A DNA stretch of 6,147 nucleotides from the NCBI GenBank assembly GCA_023397245.1, contig JAEWUH010000262.1, positions 1 through 6,147 on the forward strand, in the 5' to 3' direction. The DNA comes from Bacillota bacterium (GTDB taxonomy: Bacteria > Bacillota > Clostridia > Oscillospirales > Acutalibacteraceae). Numbering within the stretch: position 1 is the stretch's first letter; each line of letters starts with the position of its first letter. Shown piece by piece: positions 1-5,481 of this stretch. Under the pieces are notes generated by a model. It was not told where the DNA came from. It saw nothing but the letters and a program-made list of their open reading frames with translations, and ran no database searches. Made by a program: the position numbers and the translations under genes.

Positions 1-342
1 GCTTTCGGTGCCGTTGTTCTGAAAAATCTGCGTCAGTATCGCCGTGGCTCCGCTTCCCGAAATCGGCTTGATCAGCGCAAGCGGCATGACCTCCGGCGGC
101 AGTCCCAAAAACCGTGCGGCCGGAGTCAGAAAAGAGGAGAGCATATCCAGCGCGCCGGAAGCGCTCAGCATGGACACCGCCATCATCAGCCCGACCAGCG
201 AGGGCAGGATGGAAACCACGGAGGAAAGCCCCTCCTTTGCGCCCGCAAGGAAGGTATCAAAGAGCGGAACGTGCCGCACCAGCCCGAACACGATGATGAC
301 GAACACGGTTGCCGGAATGGCGTAAACTCCCAGCTTATCCAC
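1..342 (-). CDS. spmB: Spore maturation protein B (SpmB), 3' end outside window
   Basis: Partial membrane protein; the first 114 codons are visible and the gene runs off the window start. Read from the GTG at 342, it opens with a hydrophobic segment (about residues 7-22), a second one at about 43-60, and the conserved loop KPISGSGA at 92-99, which is typical of SpmB and the nucleoside-recognition (Gate) domain family. The GTG start is chosen because a GGAGGG Shine-Dalgarno lies 8 bases upstream inside the end of spmA, and because the start overlaps the spmA stop by 8 bases, which implies translational coupling. In Bacillus subtilis, SpmA and SpmB are needed for spore core dehydration and heat resistance; the molecular activity is not settled. 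Family assignment is firm from sequence and from the spmA neighbour; the role here is by homology. Confidence 0.93.
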   Translation of the reverse strand, partial: MDKLGVYAIPATVFVIIVFGLVRHVPLFDTFLAGAKEGLSSVVSILPSLVGLMMAVSMLSASGALDMLSSFLTPAARFLGLPPEVMPLALIKPISGSGATAILTQIFQNNGTES

Positions 343-910
343 TTTTTGCGCCCTCCATTGCCTTTGCAGCAGCGATTCCCGCAAGCAGCGCGACCACCGA
401 GGCCAGCCATACGGCGGGCAGAATGTCAAAGGGGGCGGGCGAACCGTATTTTGCCCGGAGGGTGCCCATAAAAGTCGGAATCAGCTGGATGGAAGAGGCG
501 TTGATCACCACGAACATGACCATCGCGTTATCCGCGGTCTGGGAGGGATTCAGCTTGGCCAGTTCCTTCATGGCGGCAATCCCCATCGGGGTGGCGGCGT
601 TGCCCAGCCCGAGCAGGTTTGCCGTGATGTTCATGCAGATTGCCCGCACGGCGGGGCTTCCCTTTTTCAGCGAGGGGAACAGCAGACACATCAAAGGGTT
701 CAGCAGCCTGGAAAGAAGGCCTGTAATCCCGCCCGCGTCGGCAATTTTCATCAGACCGGTCCAGGCGCACATCATGCCGGCCATGGCGATCACCAGCTCC
801 ACGGCGCCCGCGGCCCCGCTCAGCACCGCGGCGGAAAGCTGCGGCATCCTCCCGGTGACCATTGCGCAGAACACGCTGATAAGGATCAGGGCCGCCCAGA
901 TATAATTCAA
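335..910 (-). CDS. spmA: Spore maturation protein A (SpmA)
   Basis: Multi-pass membrane protein of 191 residues from the preferred start, close to the usual SpmA length. It begins MNYIWAALILIS, matching the family N-terminus, and carries the Gate-domain signature NLLGLGNAATPMG at about 98-110. Further hydrophobic segments lie near 34-50, 130-148 and 164-181. Three starts are possible: TTG at 910, GTG at 922 and GTG at 964. I prefer TTG at 910 because AAGGTGAG sits 7 bases upstream and the protein then aligns with known SpmA starts; the 964 start has no ribosome site and lies upstream of a candidate promoter. It is followed directly by spmB with an 8-base overlap. It is expected to act in the forespore membrane during late sporulation. 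Confidence 0.93.
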   Translation of the reverse strand: MNYIWAALILISVFCAMVTGRMPQLSAAVLSGAAGAVELVIAMAGMMCAWTGLMKIADAGGITGLLSRLLNPLMCLLFPSLKKGSPAVRAICMNITANLLGLGNAATPMGIAAMKELAKLNPSQTADNAMVMFVVINASSIQLIPTFMGTLRAKYGSPAPFDILPAVWLASVVALLAGIAAAKAMEGAKSG

Positions 911-947
911 CAGCTTGCTCACCTTGTTTCTATACGATATCGAATTA

Positions 948-976
948 TGTTTATGCAAAATCACGATTTTCTATGA
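948..976 (-). promoter_or_regulatory. Possible sporulation (sigma-E-like) promoter for spmA
   Basis: On the minus strand, TCATAGA (970-976) is followed after exactly 14 bases by CATAAACA (948-955). Against the Bacillus sigma-E pattern (KMATATT, about 14 bases, CATACAHT) the -35 matches 5 of 7 and the -10 matches 6 of 8. It would start transcription about 30 bases upstream of the TTG start. No sigma-A-like promoter was seen closer to the gene. The match is partial and in AT-rich DNA, so this is a weak call. Confidence 0.3.
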
Positions 977-1019
977 CTTGTACGTTATAAGTTTGGTACT
1001 GGGAAATTTATGCAATTTA

Positions 1020-1048
1020 TTGACATAAATGGAAAAATATACTATAAT
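1020..1048 (+). promoter_or_regulatory. Consensus sigma-A promoter of the AbrB-family gene
   Basis: TTGACA (1020-1025) and TATAAT (1043-1048) are both perfect consensus hexamers with the ideal 17-base spacer. Transcription should start near 1055, giving a leader of about 50 bases before the ATG at 1104. So strong a core promoter suggests that control is mainly by repression, in keeping with the repeats that overlap it. Confidence 0.88.
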
Positions 1049-1072
1049 ATGGCAGTTATCCGACATAATTGG
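1022..1072 (-). repeat. Direct repeat of 11 bases, resembling two Spo0A boxes
   Basis: GACATAAATGG (1022-1032) recurs as GACATAATTGG (1062-1072), a 10 of 11 match offset by exactly 40 bases. On the minus strand the copies read TATGTCAAT and TATGTCGGA, each 7 of 9 against the Bacillus 0A-box pattern TTTGTCRAA. One copy overlaps the -35 hexamer and the other lies just downstream of the predicted start site. Spo0A repression of abrB is established in B. subtilis; its presence here is inference. Confidence 0.35.
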
Positions 1073-1079
1073 GATAACT
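1054..1079. repeat. Perfect 8-base inverted repeat at the transcription start
   Basis: AGTTATCC (1054-1061) and GGATAACT (1072-1079) are perfectly complementary across a 10-base loop. The left arm begins at or next to the predicted start site, so the element could be a repressor operator or a 5'-terminal hairpin in the mRNA. It ends 8 bases before the ribosome site. Confidence 0.6.
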
Positions 1080-1103
1080 TAAAATGAAAGGTGATAGAAA
1101 TAA

Positions 1104-1364
1104 ATGAAATTTACAGGAATTGTAAGAAAAGTAGACGAATTAGGTCGCATTGTATTGCCGAAAGAACTGAGAATGTCGCTCAATATAAAAGAAAAGGACC
1201 CACTGGAAATCTTTGTGGATGAAAACGGCAGCATTATCCTCAGAAAGTGTGAACCGGCGTGTACGTTTTGCAACAGTATGAACGACGTTATCATATATAA
1301 GAACCACCGCATTTGCCGCGACTGCCTGAAAAAGCTGGCTGAGGAACTGGAAAAGAACTCTTAA
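1104..1364 (+). CDS. AbrB-family transition-state regulator with CxxC/CxxC tail
   Basis: An 86-residue DNA-binding protein. Residues 4-47 form the AbrB/MazE/SpoVT swapped-hairpin domain, with TGIVRKVDELGRIVLPKELR at 4-23 nearly identical to B. subtilis AbrB. Proteins of this fold dimerise through the hairpins and usually form tetramers, and they bind AT-rich promoter DNA to repress post-exponential genes. The C-terminal half differs from Bacillus AbrB: C53-x2-C56 and C71-x2-C74 form two pairs that could bind zinc or a disulfide, a layout I recognise from clostridial members. The ATG at 1104 is preceded by AAAGGTGAT (1087-1095). It is monocistronic, between divergent spmA and a convergent methyltransferase. 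Genomes usually carry several paralogs, so I do not assign the abrB symbol. Targets are unknown; the adjacent sporulation genes and glycan locus are only candidates. Confidence 0.9.
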   Translation: MKFTGIVRKVDELGRIVLPKELRMSLNIKEKDPLEIFVDENGSIILRKCEPACTFCNSMNDVIIYKNHRICRDCLKKLAEELEKNS

Positions 1365-1368
1365 TACA

Positions 1369-1410
1369 TAAAAAAACGGCGCTTTCCCGTTTCTTCGGGA
1401 AGGCGCTGTT
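1369..1410 (-). terminator. Intrinsic terminator of the methyltransferase gene, possibly bidirectional
   Basis: A 15-pair stem joins 1375-1389 to 1396-1410 with a 6-base loop and only two G-U pairs. On the minus strand it is followed by seven T residues (complement of 1370-1376), giving a strong terminator about 30 bases past the methyltransferase stop. On the plus strand, behind the AbrB-family gene, the tail is GTTCACGTATTTT, a poor U-tract, so termination that way is less certain. It sits between convergent genes. Confidence 0.88.
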
Positions 1411-1439
1411 CACGTATTTTGGGGGGAGCAGAGCGGTTC

Positions 1440-2015
1440 TTACTGTGCTCCGGTTTTACGGAAAAGATAAGTGACAAAAAATCCCCGGTCGTCTGAATGC
1501 TCCTGATACCGAATCATTCGGAACGCCGGATTCAGCGCTTCAAAACCACCCGGCTGGATTAAATCTTCTTTTTTGATCTTAGAATCGACCGGATGTTTAT
1601 GCCCAAAACCGCAGATAAATAAAATACCGCCGTCCGATAAATGGTTTTTCAGTTCGGCAAGCTGTTCTTTCTTCAATCGGAAATGGTTTACCACAATATT
1701 GTCAAATGTCCCCATGCCATTGAGCGCGCCGGGAATGTTCAAATCAATCGGTTTTGCGGCAACGGAATAATTTCTTTCGGCGGCGAACATTTTCAGCCGT
1801 TTCAGTGCGGTTTCGCTGTAGTCAACCCCTGTCACCGCAAAGCCCTTTTCCAGCAGGAATAACGTGTTTCTGCCGTCTCCGCACGCAATATCCAGAACCG
1901 AGCCCTTTTTAAAATATTCAATATTTTCCGTCAGCGACAATTCCGGGCGGAGCGGGGTGCTGCCTCTGCCTGCATATTTTTCTTCCCAATAATCCTTATT
2001 TCCGATATAGTTCAT
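1440..2015 (-). CDS. Class I SAM-dependent methyltransferase, substrate unknown
   Basis: A soluble 191-residue protein with a Rossmann-fold methyltransferase core. Motif I is VLDIACGDGRN (40-50), the SAM-binding glycine loop. The ribose-binding acidic residue is D65 in GVDYS, and LSDGGILFICGF (126-137) marks a later core strand. The DIACGDGRN motif resembles the TehB and methyltransferase type 11/25 groups, which methylate small molecules, but nothing here fixes the substrate. The ATG at 2015 is preferred over in-frame ATGs at 2021 and 2042 because the GAGGGGGG ribosome site is then correctly spaced. It lies downstream of the aminotransferase in the same direction, separated by a hairpin, with no clear promoter of its own, so it may depend on read-through. 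Its base composition looks lower in GC than its neighbours, a hint but no proof of separate origin. Confidence 0.85.
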   Translation of the reverse strand: MNYIGNKDYWEEKYAGRGSTPLRPELSLTENIEYFKKGSVLDIACGDGRNTLFLLEKGFAVTGVDYSETALKRLKMFAAERNYSVAAKPIDLNIPGALNGMGTFDNIVVNHFRLKKEQLAELKNHLSDGGILFICGFGHKHPVDSKIKKEDLIQPGGFEALNPAFRMIRYQEHSDDRGFFVTYLFRKTGAQ

Positions 2016-2040
2016 TTCCATTCCCCCCTCTAGAAAATGC

Positions 2041-2079
2041 AATCGGCGTCACGTTGATTTTACGCGCCGCCGATTTTTT
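2041..2079. terminator. Stem-loop with terminator features between aminotransferase and methyltransferase
   Basis: An 8-pair perfect stem AATCGGCG/CGCCGATT (2041-2048 with 2068-2075) continues after one mismatch into a 5-pair inner stem (2050-2054 with 2062-2066, one G-U) closing a 7-base loop. The run of T residues (2074-2079) follows the stem on the plus strand. On the minus strand, the direction of the flanking genes, the tail is only GATTGCATTTTCT. It therefore probably gives partial termination after the aminotransferase (stop at 2093) and blocks plus-strand antisense transcription. Confidence 0.65.
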
Positions 2080-2092
2080 ACGGTTGTTCCAA

Positions 2093-3271
2093 TTATTTAT
2101 GATATTTTTCCACGATGTCTTTTACAGCATCAATGACGTATTGAACCTGTTCGTCTTTCATGGTGGGGTAGAGGGGCAGTGAAATCAAACGCTCAAAATG
2201 CTTTTCCGCATTCGGGAAGTCGCCCTGCTTAAAGCCGTAGCGTCCGGTGTAGGCGCTCATATAGGTTACCGGGATAAAGTGCACGCTGGTTCCCACGTTG
2301 CGCTCATTCAGCTCCACGATGAACCGATCGCGGTCAATGCTCAGAAGCTCCGGCACAATGCGGATTACGTAGAGGTGCCAGCAGTGCGTTGTGTATTCGG
2401 GAACGAACGGCGGGTCAATCGCGTCGATTTTTCCGAACGCTTCCTGATATTGGTCGGCAATTTTCAGGCGCGCCGCCTGCATTTCTTCCATGCGGGAAAG
2501 CTGCTTTAACCCGAGCGCCGCCTGAATGTCGAACATATTGTACTTGAAGCCCGGCTCGCAGATGTCGTATTGCCAGGTGCCGCCTTTTGCGTAACGGTTC
2601 CACGCGTTCTTGCTCATGCCCTGGCCGGAGAAGATGCGGGCTTTCCGGGCGATTTCCTCGTCGTCGGTCACCAGCATGCCGCCGTCTCCGGTGGTGAGGT
2701 TCTTTGTGGCGTAAAAGCTGTAGGAGGCGGTTCCCTGCAGCTTGCTGCCGATCAGCCTGCCCTTGTAGCGGCTGCAGAGCGCGTGCGCCGCGTCCTCCGA
2801 AACAAACAGGTTGTGCTTTTCCGCTATCGCGTAGATACGGTCAAGGTCGCAGACCTGGCCGCTGTAGTGAACAGGAACGATCGCCTTGGTTTTCGGTGTG
2901 ATCTTCTTTTCGATCTCATCCGGGTCGATGCAGGCGGTTTTGTAGTCGACATCGGCGAAAACCGGGGTTGCGCCCGTGTGGATGACTGTGTTTGCGGTAG
3001 AGGCAAACGTCATTGGGGTGGTGATGACTTCGTCGCCGGGGCCGATGCCCTTGGCGAGCAGCGCAACGTGCAGAGCCGCGGTGCAGGAGTTCATGCCGAC
3101 GGCATATTTTGCGCCGACGTACTCCGCGAACTGCTTTTCAAACTCGTTGGTGCGCGGCCCTTTGGCCAGCCAGCCGGATTTGAGCGTGTCCACAACCTCG
3201 TTGATTTCAGCGTCGGTAATATCGGGCAGATTGTAGGGGATAAAACTGTCCCTTTTTTCGAAATTACTCAT
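2093..3271 (-). CDS. DegT/DnrJ/EryC1/StrS aminotransferase, ArnB/PseC-like
   Basis: PLP-dependent nucleotide-sugar aminotransferase of 392 residues, normal for the family. The Schiff-base lysine is K190 in YATKNLTTGDGG; EDAAHA (159-164) supplies D160, which pairs with the PLP pyridine nitrogen. It is followed by GFKYNMFDIQAALGL (241-255) and the C-terminal WHLYVIRI (298-305). Blocks such as VPVHYSGQ, EDAAHALCSRYKGRLIG and SLPLYPTM recall ArnB and PseC, which transfer an amino group from glutamate to C4 of a UDP-4-keto sugar, so C4 amination is the best guess. The ATG at 3271 is preferred, with GGAA 6 bases upstream; a GTG at 3283 is in frame but lacks a clear ribosome site. It is transcribed divergently from the plus-strand sugar operon. 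Its keto-sugar supplier, a SDR dehydratase, is not in the window. Confidence 0.92.
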   Translation of the reverse strand: MSNFEKRDSFIPYNLPDITDAEINEVVDTLKSGWLAKGPRTNEFEKQFAEYVGAKYAVGMNSCTAALHVALLAKGIGPGDEVITTPMTFASTANTVIHTGATPVFADVDYKTACIDPDEIEKKITPKTKAIVPVHYSGQVCDLDRIYAIAEKHNLFVSEDAAHALCSRYKGRLIGSKLQGTASYSFYATKNLTTGDGGMLVTDDEEIARKARIFSGQGMSKNAWNRYAKGGTWQYDICEPGFKYNMFDIQAALGLKQLSRMEEMQAARLKIADQYQEAFGKIDAIDPPFVPEYTTHCWHLYVIRIVPELLSIDRDRFIVELNERNVGTSVHFIPVTYMSAYTGRYGFKQGDFPNAEKHFERLISLPLYPTMKDEQVQYVIDAVKDIVEKYHK

Positions 3272-3325
3272 TATAAGTTCCACTTCTTTTCACAAATTAT
3301 CAGTTTAAACAAGAATTCAAGGTAA

Positions 3326-3354
3326 ATGATATAACGATTAATATCTATTGTCAA
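3326..3354 (-). promoter_or_regulatory. Sigma-A promoter of the divergent aminotransferase
   Basis: On the minus strand, a perfect TTGACA (3349-3354) is followed after 17 bases by TATCAT (3326-3331), 5 of 6 against consensus. The start site would be near 3319, giving a leader of about 48 bases before the ATG at 3271. It is back-to-back with the plus-strand promoter, with 20 bases between the two -35 hexamers. Confidence 0.82.
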
Positions 3355-3374
3355 CAGATTGCTTTCCCATATTA

Positions 3375-3403
3375 TTGACTAAATACGGCGATGGTTATAT
3401 AAT
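3375..3403 (+). promoter_or_regulatory. Sigma-A promoter of the nucleotide-sugar operon
   Basis: TTGACT (3375-3380, 5 of 6) and a perfect TATAAT (3398-3403) are separated by 17 bases. The start site would be near 3410, which leaves about 270 bases of untranslated leader before the GTG at 3680. It is the best plus-strand promoter in the gap. Confidence 0.8.
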
Positions 3404-3409
3404 AAGCAA

Positions 3410-3679
3410 TGATTTATTTTTATTTATCTCACTTTCATATCGCTGCCATATTGTAATGCTGTACGGATAGCGGTATATTTTATTGTATAAAATCAACGAA
3501 ACCGGAACCTTAAAAAGCGGTTTGCGCGTTATTCGCGCGTTTTGCAGTTAACACACCTATATCCGTGTAATAGGTGGTAATTTTCAAGTAAACCTTCCTG
3601 ATGATATATTTTTAGCACTTCTACGGTATTTTGTTAATAATTCAATCACATTGCGTGATTAAGAAACGGTGGTCTTGCT
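3410..3679 (+). promoter_or_regulatory. Long structured 5' leader of the nucleotide-sugar operon
   Basis: A stretch of about 270 bases without a plausible gene but with four separate inverted repeats. They are AAACCG/CGGTTT (3499-3504 with 3518-3523); GCGCG/CGCGC (3524-3528 with 3534-3538), followed directly by GTTTT; CACCTAT/ATAGGTG (3554-3560 with 3570-3576); and AATCAC/GTGATT (3644-3649 with 3655-3660), which ends 7 bases before the GGTGG ribosome site. The second hairpin plus its T-run looks like a short intrinsic terminator, so attenuation or antitermination is possible. I recognise no known riboswitch class. The repeats are visible directly; the regulatory role is inference. Confidence 0.5.
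3451..3479 (+). promoter_or_regulatory. Possible second plus-strand promoter in the leader
   Basis: TTGTAA (3451-3456, 4 of 6) and TATATT (3474-3479, 5 of 6) are separated by 17 bases. The start site would be near 3486, just ahead of the first leader hairpin. It is weaker than the promoter at 3375-3403 and lies in AT-rich DNA where chance matches are common. Confidence 0.3.
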
Positions 3680-4261
3680 GTGAGCGGCAAAGAAGAGTAT
3701 TTTGCGCATCCGAGCGCCTGTGTGGATGACGGGGCGCAGATCGGCGGCGGCACAAAGGTGTGGCATTTCTGCCATATCAGCGGCGGCTGTACGATCGGCA
3801 GCAGCTGCACAATCGGCCAGAACGTATTCGTTGCGCCGGGCGTGAAAATCGGTGATTTCTGTAAGATTCAAAATAACGTATCCATTTATGAGGGCGTGGA
3901 GCTCGGCAATTACGTTTTCTGCGGTCCCTCTATGGTGTTTACCAACGTGCAGCGTCCGCGGTGCAAATATCCGCAGCGCGGCGCGGAATTTTATGCCCAT
4001 ACGCCCATCGGCGAGGGTGCGAGCATCGGTGCCAACGCAACGATCGTCTGCGGTCACCGCATCGGCAAAAACGCGTTTATCGCCGCCGGCAGCGTGGTTA
4101 CCAAGGATGTGCCCGACCATGCCATCATGATGGGCAACCCCGCCCGCCAGAAGGGCTGGGCATGCGAATGCGGCGAAAAGCTCGATGAAAATCTGACCTG
4201 CCCCAAGTGCGGCAGAAGATATGTGCAAGGCGAACAGGGCCTTCAGGAGGAAACAAAGTAA
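3680..4261 (+). CDS. wbpD: UDP-sugar N-acetyltransferase, WbpD/WlbB-like, with zinc-ribbon-like tail
   Basis: Left-handed beta-helix (hexapeptide repeat) acetyltransferase of 193 residues. Imperfect hexapeptide repeats run from about 10 to 85 and again from 109 to 145, interrupted by the loop FTNVQRPRCKYPQRG (87-101), a hallmark of WbpD/WlbB enzymes. Those trimeric cytoplasmic enzymes use acetyl-CoA to acetylate the 3-amino group of UDP-2-acetamido-3-amino-2,3-dideoxy-glucuronate. The C-terminus holds C162-x-C164 and C174-x2-C177, a possible zinc ribbon. The GTG start at 3680 is supported by GGTGG (3668-3672) 7 bases upstream and by the family N-terminus. Its stop abuts the ATG of the next gene with no gap, so the two are surely co-transcribed. 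The WbpE-like and WbpA-like neighbours agree with this substrate, but closely related 3-N-acetyltransferases for other sugars cannot be excluded. Confidence 0.9.
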   Translation: MSGKEEYFAHPSACVDDGAQIGGGTKVWHFCHISGGCTIGSSCTIGQNVFVAPGVKIGDFCKIQNNVSIYEGVELGNYVFCGPSMVFTNVQRPRCKYPQRGAEFYAHTPIGEGASIGANATIVCGHRIGKNAFIAAGSVVTKDVPDHAIMMGNPARQKGWACECGEKLDENLTCPKCGRRYVQGEQGLQEETK

Positions 4262-5392
4262 ATGCAGAAAATTCAATTTAACGATCTGGGTGCGCAGTAT
4301 CAGCATTTAAAGAAGGAAATCGACGCCGGTATCGCCGACGTGATTGCCGGGAGCCATTTTATCTCCGGCCCGCAGGTGGAAGAACTGGAGCAGGAGCTTT
4401 GCCGCTACACCGGCCGCAAATACTGCGTCAGCACCAGCAACGGAACGGACGCGCTGCTCATGCCGCTGATGGCAGTGGGAATCGGCGCGGGGGATGCGGT
4501 GTTTGTGCCGTCCCTTACCTTTTTCGCTTCCGCGGAAGTGGCAAGCCTGGTGGGCGCCACGCCAGTATTCTGCGACGTGGATGAGGAAACCTTTAATCTG
4601 GATCCGAAATCCCTTACCGAACAGATTGAAAAGACGCTCCGCGGGGGTAAGCTGAAACCGAAGGCTGTTATCGCGGTGGATTTGTTCGGCCAGCCCGCGG
4701 ACTTTAACGCGATTGAACCCATCTGCAAAAAGTACGGCCTTACGCTGATCGAAGACGCCGCGCAGGGCTTCGGCGGTGCCATCGGAGAACGGAAAGCCTG
4801 CTGCTTCGGCGATTTTTCCGGCACCAGCTTTTTCCCCGCAAAGGCGCTTGGCTGCTACGGAGACGGCGGCGCGGTCTTTACCGACGACGAGGAAATGTAC
4901 AAGCTCCTTGTTTCCATCCGTGTGCACGGAAAAGGGGCCTCTAAATATGAAAACGTGCGTTTCGGCCTGAACGCAAGGCTTGATACGCTGCAGGCGGCAA
5001 TATTGCTGCCAAAACTTCATGAATTTGACAAGGAAAACGAGCACCGCAAATGGGCGGCCGCCCGTTATGCGGAAAAGTTAAAGGGTGCATTTGAGGTGCC
5101 TGTGATAAAGGAAGGATTTTCTTCCAGCTTCGGCTATTATACGCTCAAGGCGAAAAGCGCAGAGCAGCGTGCGAAGATCATGGACGGCTTAAAGGCCGAG
5201 GGAATCCCGGCAATGATCTATTATCCCAATCCTCTGCACCTGCAAAAGGCTTATGCCCCGCTCGGCTACAAAGAGGGCGACCTCCCCGTGAGCGAAAAGC
5301 TCTGCCAAACCGTTTTCAGCCTGCCGATGCACGGCTACATAACGGAAGAGGAGATCGATACGATCTGCAGCGCGGTTTTAAAGTATCAGTAA
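4262..5392 (+). CDS. wbpE: UDP-3-keto-sugar aminotransferase, WbpE-like
   Basis: DegT-family PLP aminotransferase of 376 residues. The block TSFFPAKALGCYGDGGA (188-204) contains the Schiff-base lysine K194 and nearly matches Pseudomonas WbpE. EDAAQGFG (164-171) gives the PLP-contacting D165, and FGLNARLDTLQAAILLPKL (234-252) and SLPMHGY (353-359) are also WbpE-like. WbpE transfers an amino group from glutamate to C3 of UDP-2-acetamido-3-keto-glucuronate, making the substrate of the preceding acetyltransferase. AGGAGG at 4245-4250, inside the end of the upstream gene, is the ribosome site. It differs clearly from the divergent aminotransferase, so the two are not recent duplicates. The family also includes QdtB/FdtB-type enzymes acting on dTDP-3-keto-hexoses; the acid-sugar assignment rests on the motif match and the neighbouring dehydrogenase. 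Confidence 0.92.
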   Translation: MQKIQFNDLGAQYQHLKKEIDAGIADVIAGSHFISGPQVEELEQELCRYTGRKYCVSTSNGTDALLMPLMAVGIGAGDAVFVPSLTFFASAEVASLVGATPVFCDVDEETFNLDPKSLTEQIEKTLRGGKLKPKAVIAVDLFGQPADFNAIEPICKKYGLTLIEDAAQGFGGAIGERKACCFGDFSGTSFFPAKALGCYGDGGAVFTDDEEMYKLLVSIRVHGKGASKYENVRFGLNARLDTLQAAILLPKLHEFDKENEHRKWAAARYAEKLKGAFEVPVIKEGFSSSFGYYTLKAKSAEQRAKIMDGLKAEGIPAMIYYPNPLHLQKAYAPLGYKEGDLPVSEKLCQTVFSLPMHGYITEEEIDTICSAVLKYQ

Positions 5393-5481
5393 GGTATCCG
5401 CAGCGGCTCTTTGGTTGTGATGAATTCCGATTTGTATTATGATCAAGCGTGATTGAAAATATAAGAATAGGGGTATTCATA
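5393..5481. other. Short intergenic gap within the sugar operon
   Basis: These 89 AT-rich bases between the aminotransferase and dehydrogenase contain no convincing terminator or consensus promoter. The only clear element is the AGGGG ribosome site at 5469-5473. The two genes are probably co-transcribed, though a weak internal promoter cannot be ruled out. Confidence 0.5.

Noticed and set aside
309..905. Plus-strand open frame of 198 codons opposite spmA
   Set aside because: It is antisense to spmA, whose minus-strand product matches a known family; the plus frame has no recognisable domain and reflects GC-rich codon structure.
950..1015. TTTATGCAA repeated at 950-958 and 1007-1015
   Set aside because: Nine AT-rich bases repeated twice in an AT-rich gap are expected by chance, and no spacing or symmetry supports a site.
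1084..1107. Seven-codon upstream frame whose stop overlaps the ATG of the AbrB-family gene
   Set aside because: It has no ribosome site of its own and contains the ribosome site of the real gene; probably chance.
2570..3325. Plus-strand open frame of 251 codons opposite the DegT aminotransferase
   Set aside because: A shadow of a well-supported minus-strand enzyme, with no family motifs; it would also run across the minus-strand leader.
3409..3456. Fifteen-codon frame at the start of the sugar-operon leader, considered as a leader peptide
   Set aside because: It begins at the predicted transcription start with no ribosome site, and shows no codon run typical of attenuation.
3659..5044. Two minus-strand open frames (3659-4306 and 4307-5044) opposite the sugar operon
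   Set aside because: Both lie antisense to confidently identified acetyltransferase and aminotransferase genes and have no recognisable protein features.
5405..5465. Possible internal promoter before the dehydrogenase gene
   Set aside because: -10-like TATTAT and TATAAG are present, but no -35 hexamer lies at an acceptable spacing.
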